Source: Alopecurus myosuroides (lineage: Eukaryota > Streptophyta > Magnoliopsida > Poales > Poaceae). From it: DNA of 64,000 nucleotides. Of the stretch, positions 24,717 through 36,572 are shown piece by piece (position 1 is the stretch's first letter; each line of letters begins with the position of its first letter). Position numbers and translations under genes: made by a program. The stretch spans positions 113,902,019 through 113,966,018 of the forward strand of contig CM054061.1 of NCBI GenBank assembly GCA_028641055.1, in the 5' to 3' direction. The notes beneath the pieces were generated by a model that saw only the letters and a list, made by a program, of their open reading frames with translations, was not told the origin of the DNA and made no database searches.

Positions 24717-25200
24717 AATTTCGCGCCGCCCATCCAAATTATCGACCAAAAACTTTGCCGCCTATGCCGCCCTAAGTTTCGAACCTTTCCCTCTTATACG
24801 CCCCCTCGCCAAAATTCCCCCACCTCTTCTTTTCCGAAATCCCCCTTTCCTCCTAAACCCCATCTACTCCACCCCGGCCTTCCACCTCGCCCTGTAGCTC
24901 GCCTTCCCGGGCTTCCACCTGGCTGTCCCGGTCTTCCACCTCGCCGTGCAGCTTGCCTTCCCGGGCTTCCACCTTTCCGTCCCCGGTCGTCCACCCCGCC
25001 GCTCAGCTCGCCTTCCCGAGCTTCCACCTCGCTGTCCAGGACGCCATCCAAATCTGCCACCTCGTCGTCCAGGTTGCCGTCAAGATCTGCCACCTAGCCG
25101 TCCAGGTCGTCCTCAAGATCTGCCACCTCGCCTTCCTGGTAGCCGTCAAGTTACTTTGGTCAGAGTCTGCTTATTTTCGAGCTTGTATAAAGCTTAAGAT
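24717..25200 (+). repeat. GC-rich degenerate minisatellite at the start of the CACTA remnant
   Basis: Repeats of the kind cttccacctcgccgtccagg and caagatctgccacctcgcc follow one another from about 24875 to 25150, with unit lengths near 36-45 bp. One plus frame gives a Pro/Arg/Leu-rich product of the LPPRRPG type. The region may be a 5' exon or leader of the gene at 25618-27724. The break with the satellite array at 24716/24717 is abrupt, mid-monomer. Confidence 0.5.
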
Positions 25201-25617
25201 CACTTCTCCTGCGATCCTATCATACTTAGGTCAACAAATTAGATTACTGATATGATATGGTCAAACAACAAATTGCATCACTAAGATTTTCTAACTCTAT
25301 GTTGTCACATCCCAATGAAAGATAAGGCTATTTGCAAAGAACATGTATGCGCTATTTATTTTCATTTATTCACATAAATAATCAATTCTAGACTTATACT
25401 GTAAGCTATTTATTTCCATTTATACCATGTCCACCATCTAGATAAGGCATGCCTTGCATGATAGCTCAACAATAAAGGTACTTATGTTGTGTGGAACTGC
25501 TGGCTTAATTACTATTCTGCCATGTATTTTTTGTGCTACTATCCTAGTTGATTTGGTACATATGAACCGTGCAGCTTAGGAACATTAAAGACAAGAGTAC
25601 ATCTGGTAGGACAAAGA

Positions 25618-27724
25618 TGCCTCATGGTGGACATGGTTGTAAACGCAAGAGCGTCAAGGCCCATCGCGAGCATGCAGTTGCCCATGTCCATCTGTATGCA
25701 GATGACGAACTCAAGCGACCAGTGGTCCAAGACGTGGAGGCAGCTCCGCAAGGCCAGCAGGAAGCTGCCCAATGCGAGGAGGCACTTGCCCATGGCCAGC
25801 TGGAAGCGGCCCAACAGAAGGAGGAGGCTGACCACCGTGAGGAGGTAGCCGCCCAATGCGAGCAGGTACCTCCCTACGGTGATCTGCCAGGTGTGCAAGG
25901 CGAGCTGCCACCATTCCTAGGCGAGGGGCAAGGTTCCCAAGTCGAGGAGCAAGGTGTCTGCAACAAAGAGCAAGATGACATATCATAGAGATTGCATGCT
26001 CTACGAGGGGCCATGTGTGGAGGGAAATCTAAAATGCAGAATATTAACTCTAGCAATGCCACAATTTCTGTAGATTACCCATGTGAAGACATTGTTTCGA
26101 GTGGTGCGGCTGGGAGGAGAAGAAACATGTCCAAAGGAAACATGATCAGAATTGTTATTCCTCTAGGAAAGACAAGGCCAGTGGACCCAAAGATTGCTGC
26201 CATGTATGCTACTACGTTCATTAGCTGTGAAGCACACTGTCCCTATCTTCCCCCACTGGAAAGAGTACAAGGGAAGGGAAGATATATTTTCCTCCTACCA
26301 CGGCCATGTGTCCGTAAGTTTTGTAACCCAACCTTCCAGATCATTCCATTGTTGTTCGTATAACTGAAAAGTGCTCTTTCTTTTGTTTCAGTCAAAGTTT
26401 CATCTGAACCCAAGAGACCCTGTTATTCGTCAATCTCTTCTGATGCATCTCAAGAACTGTACAAGATAAAGACGCCATATTCTGAAGCAAGAACTTTTTG
26501 ACAGCATTAGAGACAAGAGTAGAGTTGTACGAACGCCTCCTGATGCAGTTGGGCACATGAGCGAAGCAGAATGGTGCAGGCTAGTCGATAACTGGTCCTC
26601 AGTCAGGAAACAGGTACTGTCTTTGTTCACTCTACCTTGCCACTATTTCTATTCCATAACCTGGACTGTGTCTAATCAGTTCATACTTCCTTTATGTAGA
26701 TGGCTTGTCTGAAAGCCAGGCAAGACAGACCGTCCAGTTCCATAGCGCCACAGGTTCTCGTAGCAACGAGGTTTGCTGCGACATGGGGGAAGATACCTTT
26801 CAATTGTTCAAAGCTACGCACAACAGCAAGATACGTGGATTCTCTTCGCCCGTGAAAAGAGCAATTCTAAGTCCCTCAGAATTCTATTTATCTCTGGGAT
26901 CAACAATTATCTCAATAGATTCTTCTAGATACGTACTGATGCTTCCCTTTGTGAATTCTGATGCAAACTCCTACTATTTCACCTATGCTTGTCATCGCAT
27001 AGTTCATGCACATGCATGCTGCTTGCTTTTCATCTGCTAGTTCATCTATCCTCGTGAGCTGCTATTTTCATCTATGTTCTGTACATGCTTGTCGCCTCCT
27101 ATTTTCAGCCATGCTTACTTACATGCCTGTCATGTGATGTTTTTCATTTATGTTCCTTACAAGCTTGTCATGCGTGCTTAATTGCTTGTCATCTGCTATT
27201 TGCATCTTTGTTATGTACAAGATTGTCATGATATCAATGTTCCTTACAAGATAGTTCAGCTTCTATTTCATCTAAAGCTTTTACATGCTTTATAGGAAGA
27301 AATGCAATATCATATGCTAGAACGTACTTCAGTAGATGGCGCTGTCAAGGAACCTCTTTCTGCCACTGAAGCTGTTGCTGCCGTGCTGACCAAGAACCGT
27401 CTAAAGTCTTCGTTACTGAATACCATAGGTGAAGTCACAAACAGTGCAAGAGCAACAAAGTCTCAGCTTCACATTCAACTTGATTCTGAGAGAAAACAGA
27501 GGCAGGAAGTGCAATCTGTAGTTGATGAGTTGAAGCAGGCCAAGGAACAAGCTGATGCAGATAGGATGAAGCATCCACAAGAATCGCTACGTATGACGGA
27601 GGAACACAAAGGTATGAAGAAGAGTAAAGAAATGTACAAAACCCTTATCGCTGGCATGTTGGCTCAAGTTCATCCGAGATATAGAACTGGGTATCCCTTT
27701 GTGAACCCGCTTGTTGTCTGTTGA
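25618..27724 (+). pseudogene. CACTA-linked gene with Transposase_24-like domain
   Basis: A multi-exon gene. ATG at 25618 opens a Gln/Glu/Ala-rich N-terminus with internal repeats (EAAQCEEALAHGQLEAA). An in-frame TAG at 25986-25988 interrupts it, and the frame continues with GRRRNMSKGNMIRIVIPLGK. An extra C near 26251 shifts the frame before the donor TCC|GTAAGT (about 26312). After the acceptor at about 26391 come HLNPRDPVIRQSL, another in-frame TAA, and MSEAEWCRLVDNWSS, then a donor at about 26612. Later exons give LFKATHNSK and a Lys/Glu-rich coiled-coil C-terminus (27302-27724). These motifs resemble the Ptta/En-Spm Transposase_24 family of plant CACTA elements. At least two stops and one frameshift make it non-functional. 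It lies in the same orientation as the CACTA 3' terminus at 28480. Confidence 0.6.
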
Positions 27725-27729
27725 ACTAT

Positions 27730-28480
27730 ATTAGACTGTCTTTGCTGGCGAGCTATGTTCTGACCTTATTCGGAATTTATGTATTTGTTGTGTTTGCTTT
27801 GCTATGAAAACTATTATAATATTTTCCATGCTAATGAATACGAGGACACGTGGTACTATATCGTACGTCCATGAGGCGGCACCTTATTGGATGGAAATCG
27901 CGACGGAATAAACACGTCACGGAAACGTTTCGACGGGGACATGTCGTGTTGGTACACATGCTGGCTCATGATTCGCGACGTCTTACAATGAACTAAAACG
28001 TCGCACCGTCGGACAACGTAATAAATTCGTCGGGAATAAGCGTATACGTGGAATATTATGAGAGCGACACGTGGCACCTTATACTGTTTGTACCCGCGAC
28101 GAGAAAGTAAACGTCGCACTTATTATGACATCATTAAACGGAGGTAATGGTAGTTCCAATCGCGACGTTTTTAAAATGTCAAGACGATGATGACGTCAGG
28201 AACGGTGGAAGTGACGTCAGTAATGGGTAACCAAAAACGATGCCACATGTACAGACATTGCGACGAAAAATAATGTTGCTCCTTGTTGGGCCTTGTGCTG
28301 GGCCGGCCAGTAGCTTGTGACGTTTTAGTGTTCATTTAATCATCGCAGAATCATCTGTGACAGCCGATCAGGAACGTTCTCACTCTGTTGCGTAAACCGT
28401 CGTGGATTTCCCTTAGCGACGGTTTGGAGCCCATCCGCAACGGTATTGAAACGTTCCGGATCGCGCGGAATTTGGTAGTG
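27730..28480 (+). mobile_element. CACTA 3' subterminal region and terminus
   Basis: The element ends GGAATTTGGTAGTG at 28480, the inverse of a CACTACCAAATTCC terminus, followed by AAT. Subterminally the hexamer GCGACG or its complement CGTCGC occurs at 27900, 27975, 27999, 28096, 28112, 28162, 28260 and 28416. Clustered short motifs in both orientations are typical of TnpA-type binding sites in En/Spm elements. I did not find a matching 5' CACTACCAAATT end in the window. Confidence 0.65.
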
Positions 28481-29190
28481 AATGCTGGTTGTGCATTGAT
28501 GTGTATTAGGTATTCTCAGCAATTCTTATTGCTTTGAAAAATTTAAGAAACATCTGTATCCTTCTTAGCATTATTGTTCAACCGGTATCTACTTAAAATT
28601 GACTGTGTTACCAAACCCGTTCTTTCGGGTGCACATTCTTGGTCAAAGAGTTAGGTTCACACCAAAGCTCTCAAAGACCATATCGGTTGCTTTGGCAAGC
28701 AAGATCTCTTTTAAACTTTGAGACATACTGGTAGGTTGTGATATTCTGGTTGTCTTTCTAGAAGTATCACCAGGTTGTTACCTGACCGTGATGTCTAAAC
28801 AAAGGGTAATTTGAACTACTCCTTTCTCCAAGAAACTACGCTAGACACCTTGGACTAGTGGTTGAGCTTAAACAACAACTTGGAGAGTTGAAAGGCAAAA
28901 GCTCCGCTTAACTTGATCCTTTGTTAAGGGATGTCTAGTTCCCTCTGTGTTGAAGCAGGGTAGTAGCTCCTTAGTGGACATGTTATCTTTCCACCCTTGA
29001 TTTGATTTGGGGTATCGTCAAATCGAGGCCAGATTCAAGGACTAACTTGGTATTTTCACTCATGGTGTTTTGCCGATTACACCTTCATGTCCTTTGGTCA
29101 TACCAATATTTTGCCTTGTTCATATATCATAAGAATTCCTCTACTTGGGGTGTTCTGATAAGGTGTTGTTGAGCCCATCGATGACATTCC
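28481..29190 (+). pseudogene. Decayed Gypsy reverse-transcriptase fragment
   Basis: No long frame survives, but short blocks in the right order resemble Gypsy pol. There is a LPG..PDRD-like stretch at about 28765-28795, ELKQQLGELKGK-like coding at about 28864-28900, and a DLxxxYRQIEAR..GIFTHGVLP..MSFG-like stretch at about 28999-29105. Stops and shifts occur throughout. The fragment is interrupted at 29190 by the SIRE-like Copia. The right half of the same pol resumes at 41104. Its left edge is the CACTA terminus, so the upstream gag and 5' LTR are missing. Confidence 0.5.
29186..29190. repeat. Target-site duplication ATTCC (left)
   Basis: ATTCC precedes the left LTR and is repeated at 41099-41103 after the right LTR. 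Confidence 0.95.
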
Positions 29191-29367
29191 TGAAAGTGCA
29201 TTTCGTTTTCCCATTGTTTTGTGTGTTAGTTAACAATACTAAGTATATTATTTATCGAGGTGTTAAGCGTGCAGGTGTTATACTTAACATCGGCATCGAC
29301 CACCGAAAAGTCGGTGAAGTTTGGCCTGAGAGTTTTGGGACAGAACCCAACTGGATTATTCGGACCG

Positions 29368-29680
29368 GATATTCCGGTTGCTGATGAAGGAGCGCAAAAA
29401 TGGCTAAGGACTGGAAGTTTTGCGTACTGGAGTCAACCGGATTATTCGGACCGGATTTTTCATATCGGATCGGATATTCCGGTTGCTGATGAAGGAGCGC
29501 AAAAATGGCTAAGGACTGGAAGTTTTGCGTACTGGAGTCAACCGGATTATTCGGACCGGATTTTTCATATTGGACCGGATATTCCGGGTGCTGATGAAGG
29601 AGCCCAAAAATGGCTAAGGACTGGAAGTTTGGCGTACTGGAGTGAACCGGATTATTTGAACCGGATTATTCCGGAGCAGC
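29368..29680 (+). repeat. 105-bp tandem repeats with CCGGATATTCCGG palindromes
   Basis: GATATTCCGG(G/T)TG recurs at 29368, 29473 and 29578, an exact 105-bp step. Each unit includes GGAGCGCAAAAATGGCTAAG and one or two near-palindromes of the form ACCGGATATTCCGGT. Confidence 0.9.
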
Positions 29681-29803
29681 CGGATAATCCGGTTCAGATC
29701 TGCAGGACTGCGTGGAGCAAGCTGACCGGATATTCCGGTCCAAACTTGGGCCGGATATTCCGGTCCCCTTTTTCCTGCACAACGACTAGTTGTGAGGAGG
29801 GGG

Positions 29804-29811
29804 TATAAATA
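29804..29811 (+). promoter_or_regulatory. TATA box of the SIRE-like LTR
   Basis: GGGGGTATAAATACCCC places TATAAATA at 29804-29811. The identical box is at 40389-40396 in the 3' LTR. A CT-rich start region (cctcctcttcttcc) follows directly. Confidence 0.75.
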
Positions 29812-30512
29812 CCCCTCCTCTTCTTCCCCAAGATCTAGTTCTTCCCCTTAGCATTTATGAGCATTTAAGAACTCACCAAATCTCTCATTACTCCCAATCC
29901 CTCCACCCAATCTTGAAGATCTTTGGAGGATTGAAGGAGAAGACCCCGATCTACATCTTCACCGAGCCGTTCTTCATTTCCCCCTCTCTAGCTTGAGGGA
30001 TCTAGCCTAGGGTTTCCTCTTGTGGAGAACCTAGGCATCTTGATACTTGTTGGTGATTCAAGAAGAGTTGGGAGCCCCCAATTTGGTTGTGGGTGTGTGC
30101 CCCAAGTTGTTTGTAAAGGATTCGATCCCCGCCTCAAAGGGGTTCAATAGTGGAAGGTGAACTAGGCCTTTGTGGCGGAGTTCATTGGAGAATAGGGTGA
30201 GGCCTTTGTGGCGTTGAGTAGGCCTTCATGGGGATCTCACACCCCTCCAACGAGACGTACTCCCTTAACAAGGAGGAACTCGGGAATACATCGTGTCTCC
30301 GTGTGCTTCCATCGGTTACCTCGTTCCTCCCTCTCTTTACTTACTTGTACTAGTTGCTTTATTTGCTTGCCTTGTCATATAGGTAAATTCTCCATTAGTT
30401 GCACTATCTAGAGAATTTACTTTTTTGTTAAGCCTAAAACTCTAAGAAAAATTAAAATTGGTCGTAGCACCTATTCACCCCCCCCTCTAGGTGCCCATAC
30501 TTTACTTTCAAT

Positions 30513-30524
30513 TGGTATCAGAGC
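30513..30524 (+). other. Primer-binding site (initiator Met tRNA)
   Basis: TGGTATCAGAGC two bases after the 5' LTR is the standard complement of the plant initiator tRNA-Met 3' end. Confidence 0.95.
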
Positions 30525-30565
30525 CTCGGCTCTTCTATCGGGCTTAACCGCCTAAGAGTTTAAGT

Positions 30566-33157
30566 ATGGGAGATGAGTTGGTTGACGCTCCGTCCGATGG
30601 CAATGTGACCATGGATGATCTCAATGCTTTGAGAGAATCATTGACCTCATCCATAGACACTAAATTTGATGAGTTGCGTAAACTCATGACAACACTCCTC
30701 AAAGCCAAAGGACCGGAGGTGGTCGACTCATCCCTTCCGGAAGAACCGGAGGGTGCCAAGAAAGGGGTTGATGGTGAACCACTTAAAACTGCTTCCGCCT
30801 AACAATCCGCTAAGAAGGGTGCGGGTGATAAGGAAGAATATCACGCCGTTGAAGGATGATATTCTCCCGATCCCCCCATCCCTTTTCCTCATATAATCCC
30901 TAGAGGAGATCCACCTAAAATTGATGCTTATTCTTTTCGTGAATGGAAATACTACATGGAGACTCACTTGAACTCTTCTTGTATAGATCTTTGGAGAATC
31001 ACTCGTGACGGATACAAGCCATTTGATCCCAAGAATCTCACAAGAAGAGAGGCCGTAGATTGCCAACTCAACTACACCGCCTTGTCCATCCTTCAACAAG
31101 CCGTGGGCCCCAACCACATGCCGCATCTTCAACACTTCTCCACCGCCAAAGAAACATGGGATGCACTTGTCATCATGTTTGTTGGGAATGAGAGCATGCA
31201 AAGAAATCGATATGATGCCTTGACCAATGAGGCCGAAGGGTTCTTCATGCGTGATGGAGAAGATCATGTTGACATGTATCGAAGACTCAAAACTCTTGCC
31301 ACCGCCTTCTCTAGTGCGGGTGCAACATATATTGATGATGCTTGGATCAAGAGAAAGTACATGATTGCCGTGATGCATTTTGAGGGCACGAACTTGAAGA
31401 GCATTCAAGGAAGACATGATTTCTCCTCCATGACCTCAACTCAAGTGATGCAAGAATTGTGCTCCTACAAAGTGCAAACCAAGAATGCTCTTGACAACCG
31501 TGCTAGAGCCATTGGAATGCATCAAGGAGCATCCGTTGCTTTGAAGGCCAAGGTCTTGTCAAGAGAGGTTGAGAATGAAGAAGATGGAGAAGAGGCATTG
31601 CCTCCCTTGAAGGAACAAGACTATGATCCCGTCCTAAAGGATCTCATCGCCCTCACCATGCAAAAGTTTTGGAGCGATCCTCCCAAGGACAAGAAATTTG
31701 TTGAGGAAAAGACAAGGTCTCGCTATGGAAACGAAGGAGCTCAAAAAGTGAGGTCTTGTTTCAATTGCCAAGACAAGCATCACTTCATTGCGGAGTGCCC
31801 CTACGAAAATAGAGAACACCATAGTGGCAAGCTCATTCGCAAGGACAAGTCCAAGGTTGAATACAAGAAACCTCACTTCAAGAAGAAACCTTTCAACAAG
31901 AAATCCCCCACCAAGTTTGTGCTCTTGACTCAAGAGGAGTATGATTCCGGGAGTGATGAAGAAGAAGAAACAATAAGTGAAGTGGCCGCTCTAGCTATTG
32001 CTTCCACTCCATCTTCGTCATCCCTCTTTGAATCCCCCAATGAAAATCTTCCTCAACGCAATGCCAAGTGCTTCATGGCTAAGGCCACGGAGGTATCATC
32101 TTCTCCTAACTCTAAGACCCCTAGTGAACTAGAACATATTGCTAGTCTTAGAGAAGAAGAGGAAAGGGCCTCCTTGGACCGTTGTATGTCTAACATGCAA
32201 GGGGAGACCAAGAAGTACTTTGAGCATCTCATGAGGCAATTGGGAGAGGCCCAAGAAGCCCTTGAGAAGAGAGGTGAGATTGAGAGAAGGGATGCGGATG
32301 AAATTGCATCTCTCTCTATGACTCTTGAGGAAGAGCATGATGGTAGAGTTTCTCTAGAGGATGAACTTGAATATATTGAATCAACCCATAATGAACTTGT
32401 CTCTAAAATCATTAAGGAACGTGATCTTGCTATTGCTAAATATAAAAAGGCTAAAAAGGATAAAGTCGAGTTTGGGGTTGGTCATGGTAAACTAACCGAG
32501 GAGTTTGAAAAGCTAACCAATGCTCACAAAGCTTTGGAAAGCCAACACTCATCCCTCAAAGAGTTGCATGAACAAATTCAAACTCAACTTACTCAATCTA
32601 ACAATCCTAGCACCTCTACTTCTTCTTGTGATCATGCAAATATTATTGAGGAAAATATTAGGTTGAAGGAGGAGCTAGCAAGGCTCAAGGGCAAAAGCCC
32701 TCATGTTGAGAAGGTTATGTTAGCCACCCCACAAGTGGTTGCCCCTAGCCCTAGTGCGGTCATTGCTAGACCACAATTAAGTGCTCCAAGGCAACAAGTG
32801 GGTAAGCAAGGGCTTGGCTGTATAGCCAAGAAGAAGAACAAGAAGAAGAAGAACAAGAGGAAGAACCAAAAGGGTGCTTCGGGTAGCATTGTCATTAGGG
32901 ACAACACTACTCATAGCACACCCGCACAAGCAAACAATGTTGCCTCGAGTAGTAATGTCATGAGGGACACCACTACTCGTAGCACCTCCGCGGGAACTAA
33001 CAATCCACACCATTTATTATATGTTGATTATTATGGTGTTGTGCAAGCTAAATATGTTGGTCCAATTGAGGGTTTCATTGACTACACTATATGGGTTCCC
33101 AAGACCCTTGTTACTAACATGAAAGGACCCAACTCGGGTCCTAACTCTAGTCAATGA
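30566..33157 (+). pseudogene. SIRE-like gag, two premature stops
   Basis: One frame runs from ATG 30566 to TGA 33155-33157 (864 codons) and is broken by TAA at 30800-30802 and TGA at 30857-30859. Domains in order: an acidic N-terminus (MGDELVDAPS); a UBN2/retrotransposon-gag block starting around nt 30900 (FREWKYYMETHLNSS); a CCHC knuckle CFNCQDKHHFIAEC at about nt 31759; a Lys-rich stretch; a long coiled-coil segment (about nt 32140-32690); and a Lys-rich run before the C-terminus. This forms the virus-like particle in the family. The length exceeds ordinary Copia gag and fits SIRE gag. Pol follows in a different frame with a 35-nt overlap. Confidence 0.85.
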
Positions 33158-36100
33158 TCTCTCGCAGGACTATGCTTCCGGTGGGACTAAATGGATTCTT
33201 GATAGTGGATGCACTAATCATATGACCGGAAGCAAAGAACTAGTGACGGAGTTGCGACCAAATGACATCCAAGCAACCGTCACCTATGGGGACTCGTCCA
33301 AGTCTAAGGTATCCGGGTTTGGCAAGGTTGTGGTGGCTCCCGATATCACTATCGTGAACGTCATGCTTGTCGAATCCCTTGGTTATAATTTACTGTCCGT
33401 CCGCTCTCTAAGTAAGATGGGTTTTTCCGTCTTTTTTGATGGTGATATTGTGGTCCTTTTGAGGAGCAAGACTCTTGACGTCGCTCATGTGGGACATGTT
33501 GAAAATGAGTTGTATGTGGTGGAATTTTCGAAGTCAACCAACACTCAAGCAATGTGTCTTTTCGGGAAGGCGGACTTGGGATGGTTGTGGCATCGCCGCC
33601 TATCCCATGTCAACATGAGAACTTTGCAAAGTCTTCACAAAGGTGGCCTTATTGTTGTACTAAAAGAAAATGTTTCCTTTGCAAAGGATCGCGTTTGTAG
33701 GTCGTGTGTTGAAGGGAAGATGCATGACATTGTGCACAAGGCCAAGACTATTATCTCATCAAAGAGGATCTTGGAGCTTCTCCATGTTGATCTCTTTGGT
33801 GCCGTGCCCGAGGCAAGTCTTGGTGGCAAGAAGTATTGCTTGGTGATTGTCGATGACTATTCTAGATACACTTGGGTTTACTTTTTCAAGTGCAAGAGTG
33901 AAAATCAACAAACCATCATCGACTTCTCCAACCAAGTACAACGTCAACACAATGTGCTTATCATGGCTATTAGGAGTGATAATGGTTCGGAGTTCAAGAA
34001 CTATACATTGAATGAATTCCTTAGTGAAGAAGGCATTCGTCATCAATACTCCGCCACTTACACTCCTCAACAAAATGGTGTTGCCGAAAGGAAGAATCGC
34101 ACTCTCTTGGATATGGCTAGGACCATGTTGGCGGAGTACTCTTCTCCCAAATACTTATGGGCCGAGGCCATATCCACCGCATGACACTCCTCCAACCGCC
34201 TCTACATCCGCAAAGGCTTGGTCAAGACTCCATATGAGATCCTCACCGGCAACAACCCCAACATCTCCTACTTCCGTGTATTTGGTTGTAAGTGCTTCTA
34301 TTTGATCAAGGGTATTAGGTTGTCGAAATTTTAATCCAAAACTATTGAGGGTATTTTTGTTGGTTACGGTGCCGAATCCCACACTTATAGAGTCTATGAC
34401 AAAGCCTCACGGATTGTCATAGAATCTTGTAGTGTGGTGTTCGAGGAAAATGACGGCTCCCAAGTGGCGCAATTCCATGTTTCTAATGTAGATGTTTAAA
34501 TGCCTCAAGAAGCCATAGGAAGGATGGGTGTGGGATTTTTCCGCCCCATCAAGGGACACCTTATGGCGACTCGAGAAGGACTATGCTCTACTCAAGTGGA
34601 TCCCTCCTCTACACTAGAAGATCATGCCAAGGAGACAACTATTACACCTAACCAAGAACATGTTCAAGACCCTCCTCTCATTGATCAAGTGACTCCGCAA
34701 GTCGTACCCACTCCTCTCACTAATGCGAGTCAAGATCAAGGCCAAGATCAACCATCCTCTTCATCCTCTTCTCAAGTTGGAGCTAGTGTTGAAAATATTG
34801 TTGATGATGATGATCAAGGCCAAGTTGGTCAAGATGGGGACCCAAATGATCAAGATGATCAAGTGATCCCTCCTCGAAACAATGAGATCAAAGCCCGTCG
34901 CATCAAAAGGATAAGAAGAGCTTTGAAGCAAATTGATGCCCAAGACGACAAGGTCTTGGAGGATGTTCAAACAAGAAGATCTACTAGAAGGCAATTGGCT
35001 CATTTTTGTGAGCATCAAGCTCATATCTCTATGGTGGAGCCTAAGAAAGTGTATGAAGCTCTTGAGGACTCCGATTGGGTTGAAGCTATGCATGATGAGC
35101 TCAATAACTTTGAGTGCAACAAAGTTTGGAGATTGGTTGAGAAACCCAAGGATTGCCACAATGTTATTGGCACCAAGTGGATTTTCAAGAACAAGAAAGA
35201 TGAGAATGGCATTGTCATTAGGAACAAGGCAAGATTGGTTGCTCAAGGTTACACCCAAGTTGAAGGCATTGACTTTGATGAAACCTACGCTCCCGTGACT
35301 CGCCTTGAGTCCATCCGTATCCTCCTTGCTTATGCATCCTCTCATAATTTCAAATTGCAACAAATGGATGTGAAAAGTGCTTTCTTGAATGGTCCACTAA
35401 AAGAGGAGGTATATGTGAAGCCCGGGTTCGAAAATCTCAACTTTCCTAACCATGTCTACAAACTTGACAAAGCTCTCTATGGTCTCAAACAAGCACCTCG
35501 TGCTTGGTACGAGCACCTTAGAGAATTGCTAGATGACCGTGGTTTCGAAGTTGGGAAGATCGACCCCACTCTCTTCACCAAGAGAGTAAAAGGAGAGCTT
35601 TTCATATGCCAACTCTATGTGGACGATATTATCTTTGGCTCAACTAACCAAGCTTTCAATAATGAGTTCTCTAAGCTTATGACTGACAGGTTTGAGATGT
35701 CCATGATGGGAGAGCTTAAATTCTTCCTTGGTTTTGAGATCAAGCAATTGGCCCGTGGGACCTTCATTTCTCAAGCCAAGTATACCCAAGACATGCTCAA
35801 GAGGTTTAACTTCCAAGATGCAAAGATCAAAACCACTCCTATGCAAGTCAAGTGCCACCTATCTCGCAATCCAAAAGGGAGTAAGGATGTGGATCAAAAA
35901 CTTTATCGTTCTATGATTGGTTCTTTGCTCTATCTTTGTGCATCTAGACCCGATATCGTTTTGAGTGTAGGTGTGTGTGCAAGGTATCAAGCGGCTCCTA
36001 AGGATTGCCACTTAGTGGCGGTTCATAGGATCTTTCGTTATTTAGTTCATACCCCAAGGTTTGGTTTGTGGTACCCAAAGGGGGCACAATTTTCTCTCAA

Positions 36101-36572
36101 TGGCTATACGGATTCCGATTGGGCGGGTGATCAAGATGATAGGAAGTCAACTTCCGGGGCTTGCCAATTCCTTGGTAGGTCCCTTGTAAGTTGGTCCTCC
36201 AAGAAGCAAAATTGTATATCTCTTTCCACCGCCGAAGCCGAGTATGTTGCCGCCGCTAGCGCTTGCACTCAATTGTTATGGATGAGGCAAACTCTCAAGG
36301 AATACGGTGTTCATTTGGATAAAGTGCCTCTTCTATGTGACAATGAAAGTGCCATCAAGATTGCATACAATCCGGTGCAACACACAAGGACGAAGCACAT
36401 TGAGATTCGCCACCACTTCATCCGTGATCACGTGGCAAGAGGATACATTGCACTATCTTATGTGCCCACCAAGGACAATCTTGCGGATATTTTCACGAAG
36501 CCACTTGATGATGCAAGATTCTTGTTCTTGAGGAATGAACTAAATGTGATCGATTCAAGGAGCTTGACTTGA
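33123..36572 (+). pseudogene. SIRE-like pol (PR-INT-RT-RNase H), three premature stops
   Basis: Open from 33123 in the +1 frame relative to gag. Protease WILDSGCTNH is at about 33192. The integrase has a HHCC part (LWHRRLSH...CRSCVEGK) and a DDE core (LLHVDLFG, IRSDNGSEF, PQQNGVAERKNR). Reverse transcriptase includes [11 protein letters not shown] and YVDD at 35616-35627. RNase H includes DSDWAGD and [10 protein letters not shown]. The frame is cut by TGA 34182-34184, TAA 34332-34334 and TAA 34497-34499, between the integrase core and the RT, and ends at TGA 36570-36572. Catalytic residues are otherwise retained. The element therefore cannot move on its own but could be helped in trans. Confidence 0.9.

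Larger units (their letters stand above)
29191..30510 (+). repeat. 5' LTR of SIRE-like element
   Basis: 1320 bp, TGAAAGTGCATTTCG to ...TTTACTTTCA. It lacks a ~20-bp segment (around 29370) that the 3' LTR retains. It contains three ~105-bp tandem units and a TATA box. Confidence 0.95.

Noticed and set aside
29260..29808. 182-codon frame in the SIRE LTR with a repeated peptide
   Set aside because: It is a translation of the 105-bp tandem units and crosses the TATA box region; LTR position argues against a gene.
32053..32412. Minus-strand frames opposite SIRE gag and pol
   Set aside because: Shadows of the coding strand with Ser/Leu-rich composition and no domains.
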